Shown here: positions 1 through 7,344 of the stretch, one piece after another
How the letters are laid out: the number at the start of each line of letters is the position of its first letter
Numbering within the stretch: the stretch's first letter is position 1
From: an uncultured Bacteroidia bacterium
Lineage (GTDB): Bacteria; Bacteroidota; Bacteroidia; Bacteroidales; CAJPTX01
Assembly (NCBI GenBank): GCA_938040915.1
Contig: CALHZE010000248.1
Location: 1 to 35,689, forward strand
Length of the DNA stretch: 35,689 nt
Direction of reading: 5' to 3'
Translations under genes and position numbers: made by a program
The notes under the pieces: model-generated
What the model was told of the DNA's origin: nothing
What the model saw: the letters and a program-made list of their open reading frames with translations, nothing else
The model's database searches: none

Positions 1-782
1 TCCTGATAACGTTCTAACTGTTCGGCGGTTGCAAGGGTCTGCGCAAGCACGGAGAGATAGGTCTGTTTGTTGGTTACGATATCGTCGCCACACTCCTTCC
101 CAAACTCGACCGTATTACCATAGACGTCAAGGAAGTCGTCTTGGAGTTGGAACGCAATCCCCACCTCTCGCGCAAAGTGCATAAGCTCGGTTTCCAGCTC
201 TGTCGTAGCCCCCCCGAGCACAGCTCCCATCCGCACACTCATCTCGATAAGGGCTGAGGTCTTGTCTGTTATCATCGTCAAATATTGTGCCTCGGTGACC
301 AGACTGCTCGTTTCAAACTCCATATCCCTCTGCTGTCCCTTGCAGACCCGCAACGACCCCTCATTAAAGCGTTCCAAAAGCGCGACGAGCTTCTCTGACG
401 GCGCTTTGGCAAGCAACATATAGGCTTGGATATTCATCGCATCCCCCGAAAGGATCGCGGTATTCGTGTCCCACCGCTTCCAGACCGTGGGCTTTCCGCG
501 ACGCAAGGCCGAGACATCCATCACGTCGTCATGGAGGAGCGTAAAGTTGTGAAAGACCTCAATCGCCAACGCCACGGGCATCACGGGGGCAAGCGCCGGA
601 CGCTCCAGCGTCAACCACTCGTAAACCGCAAGGCAAAGCACAGGACGTATACGCTTGCCGCCACCCTCCAGCGTATACCAGATCGGCGCAAAGAGCTCCT
701 GTGGTTCTTGCGTGTGTACCAATGCTTTAAGTGCCTGCTCCACCGCAGCGCGCAACTCCTCAAAAGAATACCCCATGGTCAT
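1..782 (-). CDS. Polyprenyl (isoprenyl) diphosphate synthase, 3'-truncated by window edge
   Basis: Trans-isoprenyl diphosphate synthase that condenses IPP with allylic diphosphates to make precursors for quinones or other prenyl lipids. Translating the minus strand from 782 gives an open frame running off the window (about 260 codons). Family landmarks are clear: GGGKRIRP near residue 40, the first aspartate-rich motif LLHDDVMD, GDAMN, and the second aspartate-rich motif QLQDDFLD. These bind the Mg2+-diphosphate substrates. The start is either ATG at 782 or ATG at 776, two codons apart; both follow a good Bacteroidetes promoter at 800-830. The usual family length is about 320 residues, so roughly 60 C-terminal residues lie outside. 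Chain length of the product cannot be told from what is visible. Confidence 0.93.
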   Translation of the reverse strand, partial: MTMGYSFEELRAAVEQALKALVHTQEPQELFAPIWYTLEGGGKRIRPVLCLAVYEWLTLERPALAPVMPVALAIEVFHNFTLLHDDVMDVSALRRGKPTVWKRWDTNTAILSGDAMNIQAYMLLAKAPSEKLVALLERFNEGSLRVCKGQQRDMEFETSSLVTEAQYLTMITDKTSALIEMSVRMGAVLGGATTELETELMHFAREVGIAFQLQDDFLDVYGNTVEFGKECGDDIVTNKQTYLSVLAQTLATAEQLERYQ

Positions 783-799
783 TCCCCAATAGCTTTTAA

Positions 800-830
800 C
801 AAAGGTAGTTCTTTTTTACAGTAAAAACAA
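800..830 (-). promoter_or_regulatory. Bacteroidetes-type promoter for the polyprenyl synthase gene
   Basis: Read on the minus strand, TTG (830-828), a 20-bp spacer and TACCTTTG (807-800) match the Bacteroidetes primary sigma consensus TTTG/N19-20/TAnnTTTG. It lies 18 bp before the first candidate ATG. Confidence 0.7.
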
Positions 831-868
831 TAGAAAAAGGCGTCCCACGCGAATAACGTGCGACGCCT
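831..868 (-). terminator. Rho-independent terminator after tRNA-Gly
   Basis: GGCGTC (839-844) pairs with GACGCC (862-867), and CACG pairs with CGTG inside the stem. On the minus strand the hairpin is followed by a T-rich run (838-831). It sits just downstream of the tRNA and may also end transcripts from the GSCFA/CDF operon. Confidence 0.75.
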
Positions 869-880
869 CTACGACAGAGA

Positions 881-952
881 GCGGAAAACGGGACTCGAAC
901 CCGCGACCCTCAGCTTGGGAAGCTGATGCTCTACCGACTGAGCTACTTCCGC
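881..952 (-). tRNA. tRNA-Gly (anticodon CCC)
   Basis: The minus strand folds as a standard cloverleaf. The 7-bp acceptor stem is GCGGAAG with TTTCCGC (last pair G-U), followed by a D arm containing AGTCGGTA, anticodon stem TCAGC/GCTGA around loop TTCCCAA, and a T arm with TTCGAGT. The anticodon is CCC, so it reads the glycine codon GGG. The 3' CCA is not encoded. Its terminator follows at 831-868. The gene for the enzyme that charges it, glycyl-tRNA synthetase, is also in this window. Confidence 0.96.
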
Positions 953-977
953 CTAACAAACGACCCTATTACGGGCA

Positions 978-985
978 CAAAGGTA
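978..985 (-). promoter_or_regulatory. Candidate -7 box for tRNA-Gly
   Basis: TACCTTTG on the minus strand, 25 bp upstream of the tRNA 5' end. A TTG at 1004-1002 gives only a 16-bp spacer, so the -33 element is weak or unrecognised. Confidence 0.45.
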
Positions 986-995
986 AACAAATTTT

Positions 996-1943
996 CTAAT
1001 CCAACGATCGCCCCAGTTCTGATTCGATCTCTATCTGCAAGGCGTTCTTACTTTCCAAGAAACGCGCATGACTCTCTGATAACGGATTATAAGGGCGATG
1101 CTCCTGCATCTTTCGGTAAGCCGCGATCTTCTTTTGCAACGAGAGCGTGGCGGGCGCAAACCATGACTGCGCCAAACGATCCCAGATGTAATCAAGAGCC
1201 GTTTGGTTGGGTTGCAACATGTCAGCATCATAGAAACGATAGTCGCGCAACTCGTCAATCATGAGCTCGTAAGAGGGGAAATAATAGGTATCCTTTACGC
1301 CCTGTGTCAACGCTTGGACGGCAAGCAGAAGGGTCGCCTTACTTACCGAATTATCCATAATCCCATCGCGTAAATGGCGCACAGGGCTCACTGTAAAAAG
1401 AACCTTTAGTTGCGGATTTAACGAATGGAGCACCTCTATGAGTCGCCCCCCCTCCTCCACCAGCTGTTCCAACGAGAGGAGCTTACGCTCAAAACTATCT
1501 GCTGGGAAATGGTGACAGTTGGTTACAATCCGCTCGGTCTTCTGCTCGTAATAGACCCACGCCGTGCCAAAAGTCACGACCAACCACTGTGCCCGAAAGA
1601 TCGCCTCGCGAAGCGTCTGGTTGGCTGTCGCGATCTTCTGTAGCGCTTCCTGTTTACTAGAAGCCGCCAAAGCACTGTGATAGTCAGTAGAGACCCACAA
1701 CCCCTCCTGACACTGAAGCGAGGCACACGGCGTGTCGGGCGAAACTATCGCGCGCGCAATCGTCTTGCTAATGCTAATCGGGTTAAAAAGCACGCCGTGG
1801 GTATTCACCTCTGCTTGAAAGGCGTAACGACGAAAGAGCCCCCCGACCCGATCGGCAAAACAGGAACCGAGGCAGACCAAACGATCCGAATAAGCAAGGG
1901 GCGGGAGGTGAGGCGTCACCACGGGGGTATACAAATCCATCAT
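996..1943 (-). CDS. GSCFA domain-containing protein
   Basis: Bacteroidetes protein of the GSCFA family, named after the conserved GSCFA signature seen here as LGSCFADRVGG near the N-terminus, followed by NTHGVLFNPISI. The fold is thought to be SGNH-hydrolase-like: the Ser of GSCFA is in a block-I position and DADMLQPNQTALDYIW fits the C-terminal block carrying Asp and often His. The substrate is unknown. The frame is open back to 2009, but that would overlap the upstream CDF gene by 56 bp. The tandem ATGs at 1943 and 1940, giving MMDLYTP, start 10 bp after the CDF stop and are preferred (315 residues). It is therefore probably cotranscribed with the CDF exporter. Confidence 0.88.
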   Translation of the reverse strand: MMDLYTPVVTPHLPPLAYSDRLVCLGSCFADRVGGLFRRYAFQAEVNTHGVLFNPISISKTIARAIVSPDTPCASLQCQEGLWVSTDYHSALAASSKQEALQKIATANQTLREAIFRAQWLVVTFGTAWVYYEQKTERIVTNCHHFPADSFERKLLSLEQLVEEGGRLIEVLHSLNPQLKVLFTVSPVRHLRDGIMDNSVSKATLLLAVQALTQGVKDTYYFPSYELMIDELRDYRFYDADMLQPNQTALDYIWDRLAQSWFAPATLSLQKKIAAYRKMQEHRPYNPLSESHARFLESKNALQIEIESELGRSLD

Positions 1944-1953
1944 TAGGATGCTA

Positions 1954-2997
1954 TCAATTGAGGCAATTAGAACAATCGGCGTGCTCGTCTGAGCAAAGGT
2001 TATACTCAATCTGTAGGGTCGTGTGGGTTATCGCAAAGTGGTCATGCAAGAGCTCAACAAGCTGCTCGCGTAGCTTGCCCGCCTCGCTTACCGAGAGGTC
2101 GCTGTTAAGGAAGACGTGCGCCTCGAGGTGAAGCTGCCGATCATCCAATCGCCAAATATGGATGTGGTGGATATTCCGAATCCGCGGGTCGCGCTCCAAC
2201 AAGCGCTTCACGTCGTCAACCTCGATCCCCGGCGGGGTGCCCTGCATCAAAATGTCAACACTCTCCTTAAGCACGTGCCACGTGTGCCAAATAATGTAGA
2301 GGCTGACTGCCACGGTAATCAGCGGGTCAAGCCACGTGATACCAAAGAGCCAAATAAACACCCCGCCAATGATAACCGCCACCGACGAGAGCGTGTCACC
2401 CATCAGGTGCAAATACGCAGCCCTCACATTGAGTGTCTTCGCCTTGTCGCGATAAAGAATCAATACGGAGGCAAGGTTTGCCAACAACCCCGCAACAGCG
2501 ACCACAAGCATGACGAGTCCATCGATAGGCTCAGGGTTCACAAAACGGCGATAGGCCTCAACAAAGAGGTAAAGACAGATCCCGATCAAGACGACCGCAT
2601 TGAGGAAAGCCGCCAAGATCTCGAAACGCCGATACCCAAAGGTTTTCTGTGCCGTAGGCTTCCGTCGAGCGACCAAATGCGCCAAATATGCCACGAAGAT
2701 CGCAGAAGAATCAGCCAAGTTGTGCAACGCATCCGAAAGGAGTGAAAGACTGTTGGAGATAAGCCCCCCAACAATCTCAATCAACGTAAAGATGATGTTG
2801 AGCAACGACGTCCACAAGAGACGCCGCCCCGTCATATCGCCGTACGAGTGGCTGTGTGAATGGGCATGATGGTGTGCGTGTGAGTGTCCGTGCCCATGCG
2901 AACACTCTTGCGAGTGGACATGCGCCGCCGTCGACTGCTGCGGCGCAATCTGAAGACGAAGTCCGTTGAGCTCTTCAGGCGTAATCTGGTGTCCCAT
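1954..2997 (-). CDS. Cation diffusion facilitator (CzcD/ZitB-like Zn2+ exporter)
   Basis: Inner membrane proton/divalent cation antiporter of the CDF family, probably exporting zinc. The 347-residue protein begins with a roughly 25-residue region rich in His-Gly and His-Ser pairs (residues ~25-52), typical of zinc-sensing or metal-buffering tails. Six membrane segments follow, with the TM2 metal-site signature SLLSDALHNLADS and a matching HLMGDTLSS in TM5. The C-terminal cytoplasmic ferredoxin-like domain includes HHIHIWRLDDRQLHLEAHV. An AGGAG ribosome binding site precedes the ATG at 2997. It has its own promoter (3049-3079) and is followed by the GSCFA gene. Metal specificity is inferred from the His-Asp TM motifs. 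Confidence 0.95.
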   Translation of the reverse strand: MGHQITPEELNGLRLQIAPQQSTAAHVHSQECSHGHGHSHAHHHAHSHSHSYGDMTGRRLLWTSLLNIIFTLIEIVGGLISNSLSLLSDALHNLADSSAIFVAYLAHLVARRKPTAQKTFGYRRFEILAAFLNAVVLIGICLYLFVEAYRRFVNPEPIDGLVMLVVAVAGLLANLASVLILYRDKAKTLNVRAAYLHLMGDTLSSVAVIIGGVFIWLFGITWLDPLITVAVSLYIIWHTWHVLKESVDILMQGTPPGIEVDDVKRLLERDPRIRNIHHIHIWRLDDRQLHLEAHVFLNSDLSVSEAGKLREQLVELLHDHFAITHTTLQIEYNLCSDEHADCSNCLN

Positions 2998-3048
2998 ATC
3001 GATGCTCCTTTACACTGATGCGCTATTGTGAGGTCACAAGAGCAGTAA

Positions 3049-3079
3049 CAAATGTAAAAGAAAATACGGGATGGGCAAA
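3049..3079 (-). promoter_or_regulatory. Bacteroidetes-type promoter for CDF-GSCFA
   Basis: On the minus strand TTTG (3079-3076), exactly 19 bp, then TACATTTG (3056-3049), a full consensus match. The ATG is about 50 bp downstream. A run of nine C lies 8 bp upstream of the -33 box. Confidence 0.75.
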
Positions 3080-3087
3080 ATGCGACA

Positions 3088-3096
3088 CCCCCCCCC
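3088..3096. repeat. C9/G9 homopolymer upstream of CDF promoter
   Basis: Nine consecutive C on the plus strand between the ECF sigma gene's stop and the -33 element of the CDF promoter. It is one of the two longest homopolymers noticed in the window; the other is inside porD. Confidence 0.9.
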
Positions 3097-3139
3097 AGAT
3101 GCCGCCCCTCCACCCTCTCGCGCCCCTTCTAAGGCTTCC

Positions 3140-3676
3140 CTAAGCTTCGCTCACAGAGAGCTCGCCCGCGCGCGGCGTTGGTGCATAACCAGGCAAGAGC
3201 TGCGCCAACTTCTGGCGCGAGAAGAATATCCGGCTTTTTACCGTACCGATACACAGGTTGAGTGCGTCGGCAATCTCTCGATATTTATACCCCTGCGTAT
3301 GCATCTGAAACGGGATACGGAAATCTTCGGAAAGCGAAGCCACGGCCTTATTCATCTCTTCATACACCGCCAACTCATCGGTGCGTTCGTCAGCGACGCG
3401 GTTATTCAAAATGATCTGATTGTCGGTATCGTCAAAAGCCAGATTCTTCCGCACATTGCGGCGATAGTGGTTGATAAACGTGTGACGCATGATCGTAAAC
3501 ACCCACGCTCGCAAATTAGAACCTTCTTGAAACGAGTTCTGAAAGAGGAGGGCTCGCAAGAACGTCTCCTGTAACAGATCGTTAGCATCCTCTCCGTTCG
3601 CCGTCAAACTACGCGCATAGCGAAGAAGATGCTCTTCCTGCTGGAGGAGTTGGGTGCGAAATTCTGCCGTTGTCAT
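3140..3676 (-). CDS. RNA polymerase ECF-type sigma-70 factor
   Basis: Alternative sigma factor of about 178 residues, a typical ECF length. Region 2 covers LLRYARSLTANGEDANDLLQ and ends with the promoter-melting segment AWVFTIMRHTFINHYRR. Region 4 has FRIPFQMHTQGYKYREIADA followed by the helix-turn-helix LCIGTVKSRIFFSRQKL that reads the -35 element. No anti-sigma gene is adjacent: downstream is the CDF exporter with its own promoter and upstream is a gap. The stimulus and regulon cannot be told from sequence. The ATG at 3676 is preceded by AGGAGCAAGACC and a consensus promoter. Confidence 0.93.
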   Translation of the reverse strand: MTTAEFRTQLLQQEEHLLRYARSLTANGEDANDLLQETFLRALLFQNSFQEGSNLRAWVFTIMRHTFINHYRRNVRKNLAFDDTDNQIILNNRVADERTDELAVYEEMNKAVASLSEDFRIPFQMHTQGYKYREIADALNLCIGTVKSRIFFSRQKLAQLLPGYAPTPRAGELSVSEA

Positions 3677-3737
3677 GGTCTTGCTCCTTTCTTACTACGA
3701 CGATCTTATTGCGACAATGTCTAAATAATTCTCACTA

Positions 3738-3768
3738 CAAAGGTAGTCCTTTTTCAGAATATAGCAAA
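3738..3768 (-). promoter_or_regulatory. Bacteroidetes-type promoter for the ECF sigma gene
   Basis: TTTG (3768-3765), 19 bp, TACCTTTG (3745-3738) on the minus strand: a perfect housekeeping-sigma consensus. The ECF factor therefore seems to be transcribed by the primary sigma factor rather than only by itself. Confidence 0.78.
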
Positions 3769-3911
3769 TGAAACATAGCACAGCTCACTCTTCTAAAGAC
3801 TTTGTCTAAACAGATAAGAAGTAAGAACGAAGTCTGTTGCGCTTATGCCCCACCTTGAGGAAGGCTCTTTACCTCCCCAAAATTCATTGTCCTCTCGTTA
3901 AATGCCCCTAT

Positions 3912-3964
3912 AAAAAAGTGGGTTGCGCACTGTCCTACAAGAGTAAGACCAATGCGCAACCCAC
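3912..3964 (-). terminator. Strong rho-independent terminator after the SagB-like gene
   Basis: A perfect 12-bp stem, GTGGGTTGCGCA (3918-3929) with TGCGCAACCCAC (3953-3964), has a 23-nt loop. On the minus strand it is followed by six T (3917-3912). It ends the nitroreductase transcript. The rest of the 3677-4001 gap holds the sigma promoter at its left end and no convincing gene. Confidence 0.85.
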
Positions 3965-4001
3965 AACGATACGAAAGGCGAATAGGGAGCGCCGCCCCTC
4001 C

Positions 4002-4673
4002 CTACTCTTGGTATGCCACGAGATGGTTCATCACCAAATAGGCTTGGTCGTTCAACTTGAGTTCCTTACGGAGCGACTCGCGATCCATCGTTGCGCGTGG
4101 GCGATGGATAAGCCCCGTCCCTGCACAATAGAGCGAGAGGGCCTGAGAGACAATTCCCCCTTCGGTATGACAGATCCGTTTGCGCGCTTCGTCGTCGCCC
4201 ACCTTGAGGGTCTCGGGGTGCATCACGATGACGATTTGTAGAGGTGCGCCCGCCGCATTGGTTTGTTGCCACGCCACCAAAGCGCGTAAGTCTTTTGTAG
4301 AGACCCTCACAAGCTCGTGTTTGGCGCGGTCATACCGATAAGCTCCTTGCGGCAAGATGGCATAAACCTCGCCGTTTTGCGCATTCTGTTGCGAGGGGAC
4401 GGTGAGGTAACCGTTGTCACGATTGACCCCATACGCCACCCACATGAGTTCGCTCAACTCACGGAGCTCGATTGGGCGACTGCGGACGTCTTTGTCAATC
4501 GAGGCGCGGCGATCCCAAAATGCTTGCATAATGTTCTTGCCAAACGACTTGCGAGGTGCGAGGAGCTTGATCGTGTCACTATTGGGTATGGGCGTCCCCT
4601 TGGGGGTAGCCTTGGGCGCAGCAACCGCAAAGAGCGGCAATAGCGCAAGGAGTATAAGCATACGTCTCATCAT
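4002..4673 (-). CDS. Secreted SagB/ThcOx-family nitroreductase-like protein
   Basis: FMN-dependent nitroreductase fold of the SagB/ThcOx type, about 224 residues. Signs are the early FGKNIMQAFWDRRASI segment, LRELSELMWVAYGVNR near residue 70, and HTEGGIVSQALSLYCAGTGL near residue 160, where the flavin-binding loops of the family sit. Unusually for a flavoprotein it starts with a signal peptide (MMRRMLILLALLPLFAVAA), which predicts a periplasmic location. Such exported SagB-like proteins recur in Bacteroidetes. An upstream in-frame extension to 4727 is possible, but the ATG pair at 4673/4670 gives the clean signal peptide. No RiPP precursor or cyclodehydratase partner is visible, so a peptide-modifying role is not supported. 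Confidence 0.85.
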   Translation of the reverse strand: MMRRMLILLALLPLFAVAAPKATPKGTPIPNSDTIKLLAPRKSFGKNIMQAFWDRRASIDKDVRSRPIELRELSELMWVAYGVNRDNGYLTVPSQQNAQNGEVYAILPQGAYRYDRAKHELVRVSTKDLRALVAWQQTNAAGAPLQIVIVMHPETLKVGDDEARKRICHTEGGIVSQALSLYCAGTGLIHRPRATMDRESLRKELKLNDQAYLVMNHLVAYQE

Positions 4674-4746
4674 CTTGGGTATTTTATGGTTTTCGACTCT
4701 GCCATAAAAACAGCCGAACCCCCACATGGTTCAGCCGGCGATTGGC

Positions 4747-4754
4747 TAACTTTG
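4747..4754 (+). promoter_or_regulatory. Candidate -7 box for the symporter-DUF4421 operon
   Basis: TAACTTTG on the plus strand, 35 bp before the ATG at 4790. No TTG is seen at the expected -33 distance, so the promoter may be weak or activator-dependent. Confidence 0.45.
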
Positions 4755-4789
4755 CCCCCGCCACGGGGTTCTAGTCATCTTCTTAAGAC

Positions 4790-6238
4790 ATGAATGCGAC
4801 ACTCACAGCCCTACTCCTAGCGGGCTATTTCGGGGTTCTACTCCTCATCGCTTACTTCACCTCTCGTCGCGCAGGCGCTGGTGCTTTTTTCGTGGGGGAA
4901 CGCACCGCCTCGTGGAGCATGATCGCCTTCGGAATGCTGGGCGTCTCGATGTCGGGCATTTCGGTGATCTCGGTACCGGGCTGGGTCATTTCCGACCAGT
5001 TTCACTACCTACAGATGGTGCTCGGCTACGTCGTGGGGTACTACGTCATTGCCTACGTGCTTTTACCGGTCTATTACCGCCTCAAGAGCCCGAGTATCTA
5101 TAGCTACCTAGGCGAGCGTTTCGGTCGGGTGAGTTACAAGACGAGCGCCCTGCTCTTCCTTGTCAACCGGACGGTCATCGCCTCGTTGCGGCTCTATGTT
5201 GTGGCGGCGGTGCTCCACTCGCTGGTGTTCGCGGCGTGGGGCGTCCCCTTTGCGCTCACCATCGGGATCACCCTTCTGCTCATATGGCTCTATACTTACC
5301 GAGCCGGCATACAGACCCTCATCTGGACCGACCTCTTTCAAACGAGCATCATGCTTGTCGCGCTCGTGCTCACGGTCTACTACGTTGCCGGTTCGCTAGA
5401 CCTCGGGTTCGTGGGCACAGTGAAAGCCATTGCCCAAAGCCCTCACAGCGAGATCTTCGCATGGGGAGATTGGAAGAGTAGCTCCCACTTTCTCAAGATG
5501 TTCCTTGCCGGAGCCTTTATCCCCATCGTCATGACGGGGCTCGACCAAGACATGATGCAAAAGAACCTTGGGTGTCGGACGCTACGCGATGCCCAAAAGA
5601 ACATGATCGCTTATGGCTATGGCTTCCTCCCGATCAACCTCCTGCTTCTGTCCCTAGGTGTGCTGCTTGTGCTCTTCCTCCAAGGGCAGGGACTCGACCT
5701 CCCTGTCAAGGGCGACGACCTCTACCCGACGCTAGCTACCGGCGGGCTTCTCCCGCCCATCGTGAGCCTGCTTTTTACGCTCGGCATTATCGCCGCCACC
5801 TTTTCCTCAGCAGACTCTGCGCTCACGGCGCTCACCACGTCGTTTACCCTTGACATCCTCGGACACTCCACCGAAGGAGACGCCGCGCGCCGCACTCGCA
5901 ACTGGGTACACGTCGGGCTGTCGGTGCTGATGCTCCTCCTTATTCTCGGCTTTCGGTGGCTCAACGAGGGGAGCGTCATTAGCGCCCTCTTCACGGTCGT
6001 GAGTTACCTCTACGGTCCACTCCTCGGGTTCTTTGCCGTGGGGCTTTTCTCCCGTTGGCAGATTTACGACCGGCTAGCCCCCTTGGCGGCGCTCTGCGGT
6101 CCGTTGCTGAGTTATGCCCTTCGCGAATACCTCAAGTGGCGGTGGGGCTATAGCATGGGCTACGAACTCTTGGTACTGAACGGGGGGCTCACGGCGTTGG
6201 CGCTCCTTGCGATTCGTAAACCGGCGCACGAGGCGTAG
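4790..6238 (+). CDS. Sodium:solute symporter (SSS family)
   Basis: Inner membrane Na+-coupled symporter of 482 residues with about 13 hydrophobic segments, the family's usual size. Typical SSS features are the N-terminal YFTSRRAGAGAFFVGERTASW, LGVSMSGISVISVPGWV in TM2, SIYSYLGERFG in the following loop, GLDQDMMQKNLGCRTLRDAQ before TM7, and IIAATFSSADSALTALTTSF, which contributes to the sodium site. The substrate could be a sugar, amino acid or carboxylate and cannot be assigned. The stop TAG abuts the ATG of the DUF4421 gene, so the two are translated as a pair. Confidence 0.94.
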   Translation: MNATLTALLLAGYFGVLLLIAYFTSRRAGAGAFFVGERTASWSMIAFGMLGVSMSGISVISVPGWVISDQFHYLQMVLGYVVGYYVIAYVLLPVYYRLKSPSIYSYLGERFGRVSYKTSALLFLVNRTVIASLRLYVVAAVLHSLVFAAWGVPFALTIGITLLLIWLYTYRAGIQTLIWTDLFQTSIMLVALVLTVYYVAGSLDLGFVGTVKAIAQSPHSEIFAWGDWKSSSHFLKMFLAGAFIPIVMTGLDQDMMQKNLGCRTLRDAQKNMIAYGYGFLPINLLLLSLGVLLVLFLQGQGLDLPVKGDDLYPTLATGGLLPPIVSLLFTLGIIAATFSSADSALTALTTSFTLDILGHSTEGDAARRTRNWVHVGLSVLMLLLILGFRWLNEGSVISALFTVVSYLYGPLLGFFAVGLFSRWQIYDRLAPLAALCGPLLSYALREYLKWRWGYSMGYELLVLNGGLTALALLAIRKPAHEA

Positions 6239-7207
6239 ATGCGACCCGTGGTGAGGCGTATTCTGCTGCTATTGCGGTGGTGTCTTCTGTCCGCGCTTTT
6301 CGCTCTGTTCTTTGAGACGGGGGCGGCACAAGACTCGGTTTATGTACTCAACTATGGCGAACGCTTCACGTTGCGTCCCTTCGTCCGTTCCAACTCGATG
6401 GCACTCGAGGTAGAGAACAAGATCGATTTTCAACGCACTGCGTACCGCGCCAATACCCCTGTCTCGATGGGCATGGCATTCTGGTGGCGCACGTTTGGCT
6501 TTAGCCTCTCGGCGGGGATCCCACACTCAGAGCTACGCGATGCCGCCCCCTCGCGCTATTTCGACTTTCAGTATCACCGTTACGGCAAATACCTCAACAT
6601 CGATTTGTATGCCCAAGCCTACCTTGGTCTCTACGCACGCCTACCCGAGGAAGGGTATACCTCGTTTGGCGACTCCCAGATCTCGCGCCTTGGGCTACGC
6701 TTCTCTTACCTCATTGGGGGGCATAACATCTCTTACTGCGCCGCCTTTGAGCAAAGCGAACAACAGCTTTACCCCGATATTTGTTTCCCTGTCGGCGTAG
6801 GGGGCTATTACCAGTATGTCTATTCGCACCGCCCAAAGCTCTGGGTAGAGCGGCGCAATAACCCGCTAGTGGAGCTTTACGCGGGGATGATGGGGATTTA
6901 CCCTTGGGGGCACTACTACGCCGCACTAGAGGGGACACTGGGTCTCTCTCAAAACATGTATGAGGATGCGCTCCGGCATGCCCAGCCCCAATACACCTTC
7001 CAGGGGCGTCTTGCTTTGGGTTACACGACCAAGCACTGGAGTTTAGCCCTTGTCGGTTATTACCACAGCCTAGGCTTTGAGGAGACCGAGACGCAACGCT
7101 ATTACATTAGCAGCATGACGGGGGAGCTCTCGTTCAACTATCGTTTCTTTTCCTTCGTCCGTCCGTTGCGGTGGGTTGACTGGGGCAACCGTGTGTTGGG
7201 GTGGTAG
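6239..7207 (+). CDS. DUF4421 family outer-membrane-type protein
   Basis: A 322-residue protein with an N-terminal signal peptide (hydrophobic to about residue 28, ending ETGAAQ). The remainder alternates aromatic and polar residues as in an outer membrane beta-barrel. It matches the Bacteroidetes DUF4421 pattern: YGERFTLRPFVRSNSMAL, VSMGMAFWWRTFGFSLSAGIP, then YFDFQYHRYGKYLNIDLYAQ and a Tyr-rich C-terminal half. Function is not established. The ATG starts immediately after the symporter stop (TAG-ATG), implying translational coupling. A role with that transporter, for instance as an outer membrane partner, is an inference from position only. Confidence 0.85.
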   Translation: MRPVVRRILLLLRWCLLSALFALFFETGAAQDSVYVLNYGERFTLRPFVRSNSMALEVENKIDFQRTAYRANTPVSMGMAFWWRTFGFSLSAGIPHSELRDAAPSRYFDFQYHRYGKYLNIDLYAQAYLGLYARLPEEGYTSFGDSQISRLGLRFSYLIGGHNISYCAAFEQSEQQLYPDICFPVGVGGYYQYVYSHRPKLWVERRNNPLVELYAGMMGIYPWGHYYAALEGTLGLSQNMYEDALRHAQPQYTFQGRLALGYTTKHWSLALVGYYHSLGFEETETQRYYISSMTGELSFNYRFFSFVRPLRWVDWGNRVLGW

Positions 7208-7290
7208 GGGGGCTTTCTAGACACCTCTATTTGTCGAGTGCGGGCTTTATGCGCCCGTTAGGGAATATTGACTCACGCCCGAATAAAAGC

Positions 7291-7326
7291 ACAGAGGCGG
7301 ATGCGTTTCGTTGCACCCGCCTCTGT
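7291..7326 (-). terminator. Rho-independent terminator of the first giant T9SS gene
   Basis: ACAGAGGCGG (7291-7300) pairs with CCGCCTCTGT (7317-7326), with TGC/GCA continuing inside. On the minus strand it is followed by GCTTTTATT. It lies between two convergent genes and may work in both directions. A smaller CGGGC/GCCCG hairpin (7241-7257) lies nearer the DUF4421 gene. Confidence 0.75.
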
Positions 7327-7344
7327 TAGCGATATTTGCAAAGA

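Noticed and set aside
945..960. GCCTAAC next to the tRNA resembling an integron inverse core site
   Set aside because: It is a single 7-mer at the tRNA 5' edge with no matching GTTRRRY partner, stem structure or integrase gene.
2116..2745. 209-codon plus-strand frame opposite the CDF exporter
   Set aside because: The minus-strand CDF protein is unmistakable; the mirror frame is Arg/Gln/His-rich with no domain.
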